From Acidobacteriota bacterium (GTDB lineage: Bacteria > Acidobacteriota > Polarisedimenticolia > Polarisedimenticolales > Polarisedimenticolaceae), in the NCBI GenBank assembly GCA_029861955.1, contig JAOTYK010000001.1:124001-188000 (forward strand): a stretch of DNA of 64,000 nt, read 5' to 3'. This document shows, piece by piece, positions 1 through 7,590 of the stretch (positions within the stretch are counted from its first letter, which is position 1; the number at the start of each line of letters is the position of its first letter). A model generated the notes under the pieces. The model was not told the DNA's origin and made no database searches. It saw only the letters and a list, made by a program, of their open reading frames with translations. Made by a program: the position numbers and the translations under genes.

Positions 1-627
1 TTTATTTTGCGAGAACTGCAGAATGAGGGGCGCCTACCGCGGGATATTCCGATCCATATTGATTCCCCCATGGCGATCCAGGCCACGAAGATCTTTACTC
101 GTCATCGCGACGCTTACGATCTCGAGTCGCGAGGGCTCCTGTCCACAGGTGAGGATCCTCTGGGTCTCTCGAACGTCGTCATCAACGAGACCGTCGAACA
201 GTCCAAATCATTGAACGATCTCCGCTATCCTGCGATCCTGATATCGGCGTCCGGCATGGCGACGGGGGGGAGGGTGCTGCACCATCTCGGCTACCGACTT
301 CCGGACCATCGGAACACGGTGTTGTTCGGTGGCTACCAGGCCGTTGGAACTCGGGGTCGACTACTGCAGGAGGGTCGGAAGACGGTGCGAATCCATGGCC
401 GCGAGGTCAGGGTGCGTGCCGATGTCTTGACCCTCGACGGGCTGTCGGCCCACGCCGATCGAAAAGGGTTGATGACCTGGCTGGAGTCGGGGTCGCGCAT
501 TCCGGAACAGATCCATCTGGTCCACGGAGAGTCGGAGGCCCGCACGGCATTCGCTGACCAGATCTCGGGGAAGCATGGTCATCGCCCGAATTGTCCGGAG
601 TTCGGCGAACGGGCCGAACTCTCGTGA
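1..627 (+). CDS. MBL-fold/beta-CASP RNA-processing hydrolase, 3' part only
   Basis: The reading frame is open from base 1, so the gene starts left of the window and only the last 208 codons are present. The visible part matches the C-terminal half of metallo-beta-lactamase/beta-CASP nucleases (RNase J/CPSF73-like, YSH1 family). It shows a beta-CASP segment with IDSPMA near the start, the ISASGMATGGR motif, the GYQAVGTRGR segment, and a C-terminal RMMBL-like part with LSAHADR and LVHGE. The His residues of SAHAD and VHGE are the metal-binding positions expected after the beta-CASP insert. The N-terminal HxHxDH motif lies outside the window. Such proteins act in the cytoplasm as RNA exo/endonucleases, but the exact substrate cannot be told from this fragment. 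The first TTG (7) is internal and not a start. Confidence 0.85.
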   Translation, partial: FILRELQNEGRLPRDIPIHIDSPMAIQATKIFTRHRDAYDLESRGLLSTGEDPLGLSNVVINETVEQSKSLNDLRYPAILISASGMATGGRVLHHLGYRLPDHRNTVLFGGYQAVGTRGRLLQEGRKTVRIHGREVRVRADVLTLDGLSAHADRKGLMTWLESGSRIPEQIHLVHGESEARTAFADQISGKHGHRPNCPEFGERAELS

Positions 628-637
628 GGGAATGCGC

Positions 638-913
638 ATGAGTCAATTCGTCTTCGAGTTCCTGCGGACATCTGCAGGCCAGGCGCCGGAGGCCTCTGCC
701 GACCATCGGCGGTGGTGTCTTGACCTACATGGAGACGGCCGACTGGGGTTGGCGGGCGCCTACACCGACGGCTCGGGCTTTCTCGTGATCCTCCAGGGCT
801 TGGATCGTCTCGAGGGAGAGCGTCTCGTGAGAGACCATCCCTGGGTGGTCGCGGGTTCCGGCAGCTGGTCATTGCGGGAGTGGAGTCCCGATCCGAGCCC
901 CGATCAGTCCTGA
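638..913 (+). CDS. YciI-like (YCII-domain) small protein
   Basis: A 91-residue protein resembling the YCII-related fold (dimeric alpha/beta barrel). A His-containing N-terminal helix (DHRRWC) precedes a strand with LAGAYTDG, then a V/L-rich strand, a helix (EGERLVRDHP) and a final WxVREW-like strand. The conserved 'DHPWVVAG' resembles the DP[F/Y] segment of the family. The ATG at 638 is preferred over 632 because GAGGG (626-630) lies about 7 nt upstream. The gene follows the beta-CASP hydrolase by 10 nt and may be cotranscribed with it. Its last bases overlap the convergent ispG end (904-913). Family members are often of unknown function, and no specific reaction can be assigned. Confidence 0.7.
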   Translation: MSQFVFEFLRTSAGQAPEASADHRRWCLDLHGDGRLGLAGAYTDGSGFLVILQGLDRLEGERLVRDHPWVVAGSGSWSLREWSPDPSPDQS

Positions 914-2955
914 GACACCGCAACCGGTGGATCGACCCAGCGACCATGATCCTTGATCAGCTGAACCAGTCGCTCCTCTGCGCCCTTCGTCGGAATATCC
1001 CGCGCAACCATCTCCTTACCGACGAATAGCGCGATCTTGTCCTCTCCCCAGCCGACGTAGCCGAAGTCGGCGTCGGCCATCTCCCCCGGGCCGTTCACGA
1101 TGCAACCCATCACCGCAATTTTCAGGCCCTTGAGATGGGATGTCCGTTCCTTGATTCGAGCCGTTGTCTCTTCCAGGTCGAAGAGCGTGCGACCGCAGGA
1201 CGGACAGGAGATGAACTCCGTACGGGTAATTCGAACGCGCGCTGCTTGCAGAACCCCGAACGCGACGCGTCGTGACTCCGTCGCGTCCGAACGGCGAACC
1301 TGAATTGAATCGCCGGTTCCGTCACAGAGGAGACCGCCGAGCTGAGTGGCCGTTTTCAGCAGACTCGCCGTGTCCAGACGATCGTCGCGGTCGATCAGGA
1401 CCAACGGAATGGGAGCCCCAGCGTGGGTCAGCGCCGCGGAAAGTAATCGGTAGCCATGCAGGGTCGAGATTCGTGGATCCGGTACCAGGCCGAACTGCAC
1501 GTGTCGAAGCGGCGCCGCGTTCAATCCATCGATGCAAGCGAGCGCGGTCTGTACGACCTGTCTCAACGGGTCCGCCGTGTCCTGCGTCGCGCGAAGTTCC
1601 ACGAGCAAGAGGCGATCGGCACCCGCCGCCGAGTCAAGAAGCTCTCGGATGGTATCGACCGAGTTGACGTCGCACTCGACCTGGAGACGATCCGTTGCCG
1701 CCCACCAGCGGTCGGTCGTGTCCAGGGCCGCATCGGTCTTGACTCGCGCGGAGAGTGCGACGCGTGGGGCGACGTTGTGGAGTGCCTGGCGAAGCTCGAG
1801 AAGTCTCTGGTCATCTCCCGATTCGAAGGCGTCGATCACGATGACGTCGGCGCGAGTCTCTTCCGGCACGCGGACCCCGATCTGCGAGTCGAGTTCCGAG
1901 CGGATAGCCTTGGGCTCTGAGAGCACCTGGACGAGAGGCGTCTCGACCGCGACGGTCTCGCCGCCGCCGATACGAAGCGCGCCGCAAGTCACCGGCTCGG
2001 CGACCCGGCGATCGTAGCGATGGGGGTCCCTGAGCTCCGGCCATGGGTCCGTGGGTTGCTTGAGTTCGCCAAGATGGCGCGCGCTGTTTGCCACCAGTTC
2101 ACGCGCGACAGGGATTTCCGCGACCGGATCCTCGGTGAGCGAGACACGAACCGTGTCTCCGAGGCCCTCGGCCAACAACGCTCCGATGCCGATCGCCGAC
2201 TTGATCCTTCCGTCTTCGCCGTCGCCGGCCTCGGTGACGCCGAGATGGAACGGATAGTCCATTTGCTCCGCGGACATCCGCGACGCGAGGAGCCGATACA
2301 CGTGTTGTACGACGACGGGGTTTGACGATTTCATCGAAAGCACGAGATCGCGATAGTCATGTTTCTCGCAGATGCGAACAAACTCGAGGGCGGACTCCAC
2401 CATGCCCCCGGGCGTATCCCCGTAGCGGTTCATGATGCGATCGGAGAGCGACCCGTGGTTGGTTCCGATCCGCATGCTGACACCCAGCGTTTTTGCTCGC
2501 TTGATCAGCGGTGTAACCACGCGTTCGATTCGTTTCAACTCGCCGTCGTATTCCACATCCGTGTACTCACGTGATGCAAACTTCTTCTTGTCTGCGTAGT
2601 TACCCGGATTGATGCGGATCTTCTCGACGTGTTCAACGGCCTTCATGGCAGCGGCGGGGGTGAAGTGGATGTCCGCGACGAGTGGCACGCGGATCTGTCG
2701 ACGTTTCATTTCCGCACGGATGTTCGGAAGGTTGTCGGCGTCGCCGGTTGTCGGAACCGTAACACGCACGATTTCGCAGCCGGCATCGACCAGACGCTCT
2801 ATCTGATCGACGGTCGCCGTCGTATCGCGGGTCGACGGGGTGGTCATCGACTGGACACGAATGGGCTCGTGGCCGCCGATCGCGAGGTCGCCGATGGCCA
2901 CCCGGCGGGTCTTTCGGCGATACGGTCGGATGCCGTTGTAGGTCCATGGGCGCAC
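904..2955 (-). CDS. ispG: 4-hydroxy-3-methylbut-2-en-1-yl diphosphate synthase, long form
   Basis: IspG/GcpE catalyses the reductive step converting 2-C-methyl-D-erythritol 2,4-cyclodiphosphate to HMBPP in the MEP isoprenoid pathway, in the cytoplasm, with a [4Fe-4S] cluster. Visible signatures are the N-terminal barrel (VQSMTTPSTRDT, residues about 35-46; ADIHF; RINPGN; MRIGTNHGSL) and the C-terminal cluster domain with CPSCGR (about 581) and CIVNGPGE (about 615). The protein is 683 aa, against about 360-420 for the short form. The extra 250 or so residues (about 300-560) lie between the two domains, as in the plant, chlamydial and Bacteroidetes-type enzymes. The start codon is GTG, with GAGGA about 9 nt upstream on the minus strand. 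The gene is divergent from the membrane protein at 3126. Confidence 0.95.
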   Translation of the reverse strand: MRPWTYNGIRPYRRKTRRVAIGDLAIGGHEPIRVQSMTTPSTRDTTATVDQIERLVDAGCEIVRVTVPTTGDADNLPNIRAEMKRRQIRVPLVADIHFTPAAAMKAVEHVEKIRINPGNYADKKKFASREYTDVEYDGELKRIERVVTPLIKRAKTLGVSMRIGTNHGSLSDRIMNRYGDTPGGMVESALEFVRICEKHDYRDLVLSMKSSNPVVVQHVYRLLASRMSAEQMDYPFHLGVTEAGDGEDGRIKSAIGIGALLAEGLGDTVRVSLTEDPVAEIPVARELVANSARHLGELKQPTDPWPELRDPHRYDRRVAEPVTCGALRIGGGETVAVETPLVQVLSEPKAIRSELDSQIGVRVPEETRADVIVIDAFESGDDQRLLELRQALHNVAPRVALSARVKTDAALDTTDRWWAATDRLQVECDVNSVDTIRELLDSAAGADRLLLVELRATQDTADPLRQVVQTALACIDGLNAAPLRHVQFGLVPDPRISTLHGYRLLSAALTHAGAPIPLVLIDRDDRLDTASLLKTATQLGGLLCDGTGDSIQVRRSDATESRRVAFGVLQAARVRITRTEFISCPSCGRTLFDLEETTARIKERTSHLKGLKIAVMGCIVNGPGEMADADFGYVGWGEDKIALFVGKEMVARDIPTKGAEERLVQLIKDHGRWVDPPVAVSQD

Positions 2956-3125
2956 GGGTTCGGTCCTCGCGAGGCCCGGATCGGGCCCCGAACGATCATT
3001 TTATCAGTTCCGCAACGAGAAAAGCCGGGTCTTGCCGCAAAACGCCATGGTGCCCGGGGAGCATCGTGCGTACCCCTATGACCAGGGGCGTCGATCGAGG
3101 CTCTCCAGAGAGCCAAGGGGGCGCA

Positions 3126-3425
3126 ATGCAACGAGTGACTCGGTGGTGGGCAGTCGCAATGGTCGCCGTTGCCGGCGCTGGGATCTGCCTGACCGTGATC
3201 ACGGCGTTCTTTCTCAGGATCATCCGCAATGAACTGCCGTGGAACAACGGGGATGGCGCGCGACAGTTGTACCAACTTGTGGGCGAGTCCTACGGCAAGG
3301 GGTTCACTGCCGGCTTCTTCCTCTGTTTCTCGCTGACAATCGTCGCGATCGCGATCAGCGCGTGGGTCGAGCAGATTCGCTCCGCACGTCCTTCCAACTC
3401 ATCGCGAGGCATGGATCTGGCGTAA
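3126..3425 (+). CDS. Small two-helix membrane protein, unknown function
   Basis: A 99-residue protein that I do not recognise. It has two clear hydrophobic segments: residues about 7-31 (AVAMVAVAGAGICLTVITAF) and about 58-77 (AGFFLCFSLTIVAIAIS). Between them is a polar loop containing NNGDGAR. A strong AAGGGGG Shine-Dalgarno sequence lies just upstream of ATG 3126, which supports real translation and that start. The 3' end overlaps the end of the convergent amidohydrolase by 27 nt. It stands alone between divergent ispG and a convergent gene, so its context gives no functional clue. Confidence 0.6.
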   Translation: MQRVTRWWAVAMVAVAGAGICLTVITAFFLRIIRNELPWNNGDGARQLYQLVGESYGKGFTAGFFLCFSLTIVAIAISAWVEQIRSARPSNSSRGMDLA

Positions 3426-4133
3426 CGCGTTACCTGCAATCTTGGCGATCCGCCGGGAGGCGTCGACGCGCTTGAACAGTTCCTGATTGCATTCCAGTTC
3501 GAGACAATCCAGCCCGAACGTCGCCGCGTGGCGTTCGGCCGAGTACATCATTCCCTCGCGCCCCGAATAGGGTTCGTTGTATCGCACCCGCAAGCCGGCC
3601 TGTCGGAAGTGACGCACCATCCGTTGTGCCGCAGCGGGTGAGCGGTGATAGAGGATGCCGATATCGAATGCCCGTCGTCGCCGGCCGAGTCGAGATGTAA
3701 ACGAATGCACGGAAAACACGAGCGGTCGTCCATCCCGCAGTAACGCATCGGACAGAACTCGATCGATTGCATCGTGGTAGGGGCGATAGACCGTGTCGAT
3801 GCGATGACGACGTTCCGTGATCGAGGGCGGATCGTTCCAGGGAAGTTGTACGCCGCCGACTTCCGCTCGGAACATCGAGGCGTCGCCGATCGCACGATTG
3901 AGATCGATCCAGAGCCGCGAGAGCCGCGAGCCGACCGCCGGGGCTCGCAGGACGGCGTGGAGTTCTTTGCAAACGTCCCAGGCCCCGCGATCCCATCCCC
4001 AGTGTTCTCCGAGTCGACGACGCTGCGACTCGGAGCAGCGGATCTTCCGGGGCATGAGAGGTGTGGCGTGTTCGCAGGTCAAGACCGTGTGCGGCACGGC
4101 ATCGCCACGCAGGAGCCTGTACGCTGAAGCCAA
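3399..4133 (-). CDS. N-formylglutamate amidohydrolase family enzyme
   Basis: A 244-residue zinc-hydrolase-like protein of the N-formylglutamate amidohydrolase (HutG/FGase-like) family. Family marks are TCEHA near residue 19, LSRLWIDLNR (about 72-81), a central SVHSF (about 143), YNEPYSG (about 185) and LELECNQEL (about 211-219). The family hydrolyses formyl or other N-acyl amino acids in the cytoplasm. No histidine-degradation genes are nearby, so the substrate is open. The proposed start is TTG at 4133, preceded on the minus strand by GAGGGA about 6 nt upstream. A GTG at 4097 is an alternative that would still keep the TCEHA motif. The gene is divergent from the HtrA-like protease. Confidence 0.8.
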   Translation of the reverse strand: MASAYRLLRGDAVPHTVLTCEHATPLMPRKIRCSESQRRRLGEHWGWDRGAWDVCKELHAVLRAPAVGSRLSRLWIDLNRAIGDASMFRAEVGGVQLPWNDPPSITERRHRIDTVYRPYHDAIDRVLSDALLRDGRPLVFSVHSFTSRLGRRRRAFDIGILYHRSPAAAQRMVRHFRQAGLRVRYNEPYSGREGMMYSAERHAATFGLDCLELECNQELFKRVDASRRIAKIAGNALRQIHASR

Positions 4134-4202
4134 GACCGTCCCTCGGTGTTAGTCTCATGCAAGCCCACGGAGGGTACCAGTTGGTATCGCCGGCGGCCGA
4201 TC

Positions 4203-5360
4203 ATGGCGACGGGAGAGCCTTTGAACTGGCGAGTGCCCCTGCTCATCGGGTTAGTCTTCGTGGCCGGCGTCTGGATGGGTCGCGAGGTCGTTCGCGCCGT
4301 TCGCCCTGCGCCAGGGCCCCCGACACTTCGCGTCGGCGACGTCGCTGATGGCGACGATGCCGACAATGCCGGTCTTCCGCTTCCCGACGGACTCTCCGAC
4401 GAGGAGCTTCGTGACATCGACATCTTTCGCGCAGCATCGCGGTCGGTTGTGAACGTTTCCGGTGTGGAGCTGCGACGCTCGTTCCGTCTCGATCTCTTCG
4501 AGATCCCTCGCGAATCGGGGACCGGGTTCTACTGGGATGATCGAGGTCATATCGTCACGAACTACCACGTAATCGATGGCTCCAATCGTCTGTGGGTCAC
4601 GTTGCCGGATCGAACACGCTGGCCCGCCGCGGTCGTCGGTGCGGCGCCGGAAAAAGATATCGCCGTGCTGAAGCTGGAGGCCGGTGCGCCCCACCAGCCG
4701 GGAATCGAGAGGGGAGATTCCGGCGTGTTGCGAGTCGGACGGAAGGTACTCGCACTGGGCAATCCATTCGGCCTCGATCAGACCCTCACGATGGGAGTGG
4801 TCAGCGCACTGGATCGAGAGATCGACTCGCCCACCGGCCGCAAGATACGAGGGGTCATTCAGACCGACGCGGCGATCAACCCGGGTAACTCGGGTGGGCC
4901 GCTCCTGGACTCCGACGGCCGATTGATCGGTGTCAACACCACGATCGTCAGCCCCAGCGGTGGTTCCTCCGGGATCGGTTTTGCCATCCCGATCGACGCG
5001 ATCGAGCGACTGGTGCCCCAGTTGATCCTCCACGGTCGGCTTGTCGAACCGGGGATCGAAGGGGTCGAGTGGCTGTCGAGTCGACGAAGCGGACGACTGG
5101 GGGTCGAGGGCGTCGTGGTGTACGCGGTGGAGCCCGGGAGCGGCGCGTCGCGCCTGGGGATCGTGGGACTGCAGCTGGACGAGCGTCGGCGATTGAGACT
5201 GGGAGACGTCGTGGTCGCCGTCGACGGCGAGTCAACGCCCGATCTGGACGCGTTGCGAGATCGCTTTGATCTTGTCGGTGTGGACGGCAACGTCGAGCTG
5301 ACGGTCCAGCGTGCCGGGAATCGTCGCTCGGTGACCGTGCGGCTCTCGCCGGTGGGCTGA
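4203..5360 (+). CDS. Membrane-anchored HtrA/DegP-type serine protease with one PDZ domain
   Basis: A trypsin-fold protease of the HtrA family, probably acting in periplasmic protein quality control. From ATG 4203 it has a short N-terminus, one membrane anchor (residues about 11-30) and an acidic linker. The catalytic triad is visible as H122 (TNYHVI), D152 (EKDIAVLK) and S230 (GNSGGPLL). A single PDZ domain follows at about residues 295-385 (LRLGDVVVAVDG). Total length is 385 aa, typical of DegS-like anchored forms. An upstream in-frame GTG (4146) exists, but the resulting N-terminal extension looks non-homologous and has no ribosome-binding site. The next gene, glyoxalase, begins 45 nt downstream and may be cotranscribed. 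Confidence 0.92.
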   Translation: MATGEPLNWRVPLLIGLVFVAGVWMGREVVRAVRPAPGPPTLRVGDVADGDDADNAGLPLPDGLSDEELRDIDIFRAASRSVVNVSGVELRRSFRLDLFEIPRESGTGFYWDDRGHIVTNYHVIDGSNRLWVTLPDRTRWPAAVVGAAPEKDIAVLKLEAGAPHQPGIERGDSGVLRVGRKVLALGNPFGLDQTLTMGVVSALDREIDSPTGRKIRGVIQTDAAINPGNSGGPLLDSDGRLIGVNTTIVSPSGGSSGIGFAIPIDAIERLVPQLILHGRLVEPGIEGVEWLSSRRSGRLGVEGVVVYAVEPGSGASRLGIVGLQLDERRRLRLGDVVVAVDGESTPDLDALRDRFDLVGVDGNVELTVQRAGNRRSVTVRLSPVG

Positions 5361-5405
5361 TATGCTCGACGGATCGTGGAGCCCCGGGGGAGAAGGAGAT
5401 TGCGA

Positions 5406-5783
5406 ATGCGACTGGCCCATACGATGCTGCGAGTTAAAGATCTCGATGCGTCACTGGAGTTCTATTCGGGCTTCATCGGACTTCGTGAGACGAGACGGAA
5501 GCCGATCGGAGACGAGGCGACGCTGGTGTTCCTGGTCGACGAGGCGGGGGACTACGCGTTGGAGCTGACCTTCAACCACGGCCCGCAGACGTACGAGTTG
5601 GGCGATCAATTCGGTCATCTTGCGTTCTTTGCCGACGACCTCGATGCCGTCATCGGCGAGGTGGAGTCTCGGGGCTGGTGGTTCCGGCGCTCACGGGCCG
5701 AATTGTCGTCCCGCTACATCTTCGTCAAGGATCCCGACGGCTACGATGTGGAGATCCTCCAGCAGCCCAAGGCCGAATCGTGA
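5406..5783 (+). CDS. gloA: Lactoylglutathione lyase (glyoxalase I)
   Basis: A VOC-fold metalloenzyme that isomerises the methylglyoxal-thiol hemithioacetal to a lactoyl thioester. The four metal ligands of bacterial glyoxalase I sit at near-canonical spacing: H5 (LAHTML), E53 (ALELTF), H71 (FGHLAF) and E116 (DVEIL). The 125-aa length is normal for the short, Ni/Co-type enzyme. A strong AGAAGGAGA ribosome-binding site at 5391-5399 fixes ATG 5406 as the start. The stop codon overlaps the GTG of queF (GTGA), so the two are translationally coupled. This coupling is unusual functionally but clear in the sequence. Confidence 0.92.
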   Translation: MRLAHTMLRVKDLDASLEFYSGFIGLRETRRKPIGDEATLVFLVDEAGDYALELTFNHGPQTYELGDQFGHLAFFADDLDAVIGEVESRGWWFRRSRAELSSRYIFVKDPDGYDVEILQQPKAES

Positions 5784-6136
5784 CCGCCGAACCGAGTCGG
5801 GCGCTGGAGACCTTCGCCAATCCGTCCTTAGGGCGGGACTATACGATCACCTTCGATTGCCCGGAATTCACCTGCGTCTGCCCCAAAACAGGTCAGCCGG
5901 ACTTCGCGGCTTTCACGATCCGCTACGTGCCGGATAATCTCTGTATCGAACTGAAATCCCTGAAGTTGTACCTGTGGTCGTACCGAAATGAGGGTCACTT
6001 CCACGAGGCGGTGACGAATCAGATCCTGGACGACCTCGTCGCGGCCTGCCGGCCTCGCCAGATGACGATTGACGGCAATTTCAACGTTCGGGGCGGAATC
6101 GGCACGACGGTGAAGGTGGATTACCGGGCTCCCTGA
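5780..6136 (+). CDS. queF: NADPH-dependent 7-cyano-7-deazaguanine (preQ0) reductase, short form
   Basis: QueF reduces preQ0 to preQ1, the nitrile-reduction step of queuosine biosynthesis. At 118 residues it is the small (unimodular, YkvM-like) type. Visible are [10 protein letters not shown] with the expected catalytic Cys34 and Asp41, the QueF signature IELKSLKLY (about 56-64) and HFHEAV with Glu76. The spacing C34-D41-E76 equals that of the Bacillus enzyme (C55-D62-E97). The start is GTG 5780, overlapping the gloA stop. Other queuosine genes are absent from the window. infC follows after a 105-nt leader. Confidence 0.93.
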   Translation: MTAEPSRALETFANPSLGRDYTITFDCPEFTCVCPKTGQPDFAAFTIRYVPDNLCIELKSLKLYLWSYRNEGHFHEAVTNQILDDLVAACRPRQMTIDGNFNVRGGIGTTVKVDYRAP

Positions 6137-6241
6137 CCCGCCCGGTTGCCGAACGACGAGCGGATTGTTATATTTCGCCCGGCACGGCGTCGTCTGCCAT
6201 GAGTCCCATCCGCGCCCTCGGGGCGACGAAGGAAACCGCAC

Positions 6242-6757
6242 ATCGATCAGAACGTCCGAATCAACGAGCAGATCCGCCTAACCCCCGTCCGACTCATCAA
6301 CGCCGATGGTGAACAGTTGGGGATCGTCCCGCTGGACGAAGCCCGTCGAACCGCCCAGGACCAGGGTCTCGACCTGGTGGAGGTCGCCGCAGACGCGCGC
6401 CCCATCGTCGTTCGAATCATGGACTGGGGCAAACACCGCTTCGAAGAGAATAAGAAGGCCAGGGAGGCGCGCAAGAAAGAGGCGCGTATCTCGGTCAAGC
6501 AGGTCAAACTGCGACCGAATATCAACGAGCACGATCTTCAGACCAAGCTCGGGCACGCCCGTCGATTCCTGGCGGATGGTGACAAGGTCAAGGTCACGAT
6601 CATGTTTCGCGGCCGAGATCTTCGTCGACCGGAGAACGGGCGCAAGCTTCTCGATCGGGTTGTTGCGATCCTCGAGGACTGTGCCGTCATCGAGACCGCG
6701 CCGGGCGGAATCGTCAATCGTGACATGGTCATGGTGATGGGTCCGAGGAAGGTCTGA
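6242..6757 (+). CDS. infC: Translation initiation factor IF-3 with a probable ATC start
   Basis: IF-3 binds the 30S subunit and polices start-codon choice. The C-domain and linker are plain (DLVEVA, the lysine-rich linker KHRFEENKKAREARKK, RGRD). Homology continues upstream of the first ATG/GTG/TTG-type codon (TTG 6317) as RINEQIR, VRLINADGEQLG, the conserved N-domain. The frame is closed by TGA at 6200, and there is no ATG, GTG or TTG between it and this segment. The best start is therefore ATC at 6242, preceded by AAGGAAA at 6229-6235, giving a normal-length 171-aa protein. Rare AUU/AUC/AUA starts are known for infC and give autoregulation. The downstream lyase gene overlaps the stop. Confidence 0.93.
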   Translation: MDQNVRINEQIRLTPVRLINADGEQLGIVPLDEARRTAQDQGLDLVEVAADARPIVVRIMDWGKHRFEENKKAREARKKEARISVKQVKLRPNINEHDLQTKLGHARRFLADGDKVKVTIMFRGRDLRRPENGRKLLDRVVAILEDCAVIETAPGGIVNRDMVMVMGPRKV

Positions 6758-7590
6758 TCCGCAGCCTGCTTTACGTTCCGGCCTCCCGCACCGAGAAGCT
6801 CGACAAGATGGCGAGCCTCGCCGCCGACGCGTTCGTCATCGATCTCGAAGACGGCGTCTCCGCTTCCGAAAAGCCCGCCGCTCGCCAACGACTCCTCGAC
6901 GGCTGGCCGTTCGGTCTCCCACCAGAGAAGGCCTGGCTGCGGGTCAACGGCGACGACGACGGGTTGGCCGCCGATCTGGAGTTGATCGCCCGCCTTCGGC
7001 CGTCGTGGGTCGTCCTGCCGAAGGTCGAGCAGGTCGAGCGGGTCGCGCACGTCTGTCGTCACGTGGCGGATTGGGAAACCCGGGTCGGCCTGATGATCGA
7101 GACCGCGACCGGCGTGACGCGGGTCCGGGAACTGGCCGCGGTCGCACCTCAGGTCTCCGCCCTGATCGTCGGATCCGCCGATCTCGCCCGTTCGATGGGC
7201 GCGCGTCCGGATGAAGAACGCCAGTGGGAACACGTCCTCCTGTCGGAGATCGTTCTCGCGGCGCGGACTCACGACCTGCTGGCGATCGACAGCGTCTACT
7301 TCCACTTCCGGGACGAGACGGGACTTGAAAGACACGCTACCCTGGCCCGACGTCTGGGATACGACGCCAAGAGTTGTATCCATCCAGATCAGCTCGCGAC
7401 CATCCACCGTGTCTTCTCGCCGACACCGGACGAGAGGCGGTGGGCTGAGCGGGTCGCCGAGGAGTGGGTCCGCCAGGACGGGGATCGAGCCGGTGTCGTC
7501 GTCGTGGACGGCGAGATGATCGAAGCACTTCATCTGGAACTCGCGCGGGAAATCCTGTCGCGAGCCGAGACGGGAGACGGCTCGGAATGA
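6754..7590 (+). CDS. CitE/HpcH-HpaI-like CoA ester lyase
   Basis: A TIM-barrel protein of the citrate-lyase beta subunit/malyl-CoA lyase superfamily (Mg-dependent C-C cleavage of a beta-hydroxyacyl-CoA). Motifs are SLLYVPASRTEKL at the N-terminus, FVIDLEDGVS (Mg-binding acidic residues), RVNG, VLPKVE, MIETATGV, and CIHPDQ near the C-terminus (GYDAKSCIHPDQ). The first ATG, 6808, lies inside the domain. The upstream frame encodes the conserved first strand and its Arg, and holds only CTG 6754 or ATC 6757 as possible starts. GAGGAAGG is at 6745-6752, and CTG would overlap the infC stop (CTGA). The gene ends in an ATGA overlap with the next one. The true substrate is unknown. Confidence 0.85.
   Translation: MIRSLLYVPASRTEKLDKMASLAADAFVIDLEDGVSASEKPAARQRLLDGWPFGLPPEKAWLRVNGDDDGLAADLELIARLRPSWVVLPKVEQVERVAHVCRHVADWETRVGLMIETATGVTRVRELAAVAPQVSALIVGSADLARSMGARPDEERQWEHVLLSEIVLAARTHDLLAIDSVYFHFRDETGLERHATLARRLGYDAKSCIHPDQLATIHRVFSPTPDERRWAERVAEEWVRQDGDRAGVVVVDGEMIEALHLELAREILSRAETGDGSE

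Noticed and set aside
6199-6312. A 37-codon frame starting at ATG 6199 that overlaps the infC start
   Set aside because: It has no ribosome-binding site at proper distance and its Arg/Pro-rich product looks random. The conserved IF-3 frame is the other one. I also considered a frameshift in infC and found none needed.
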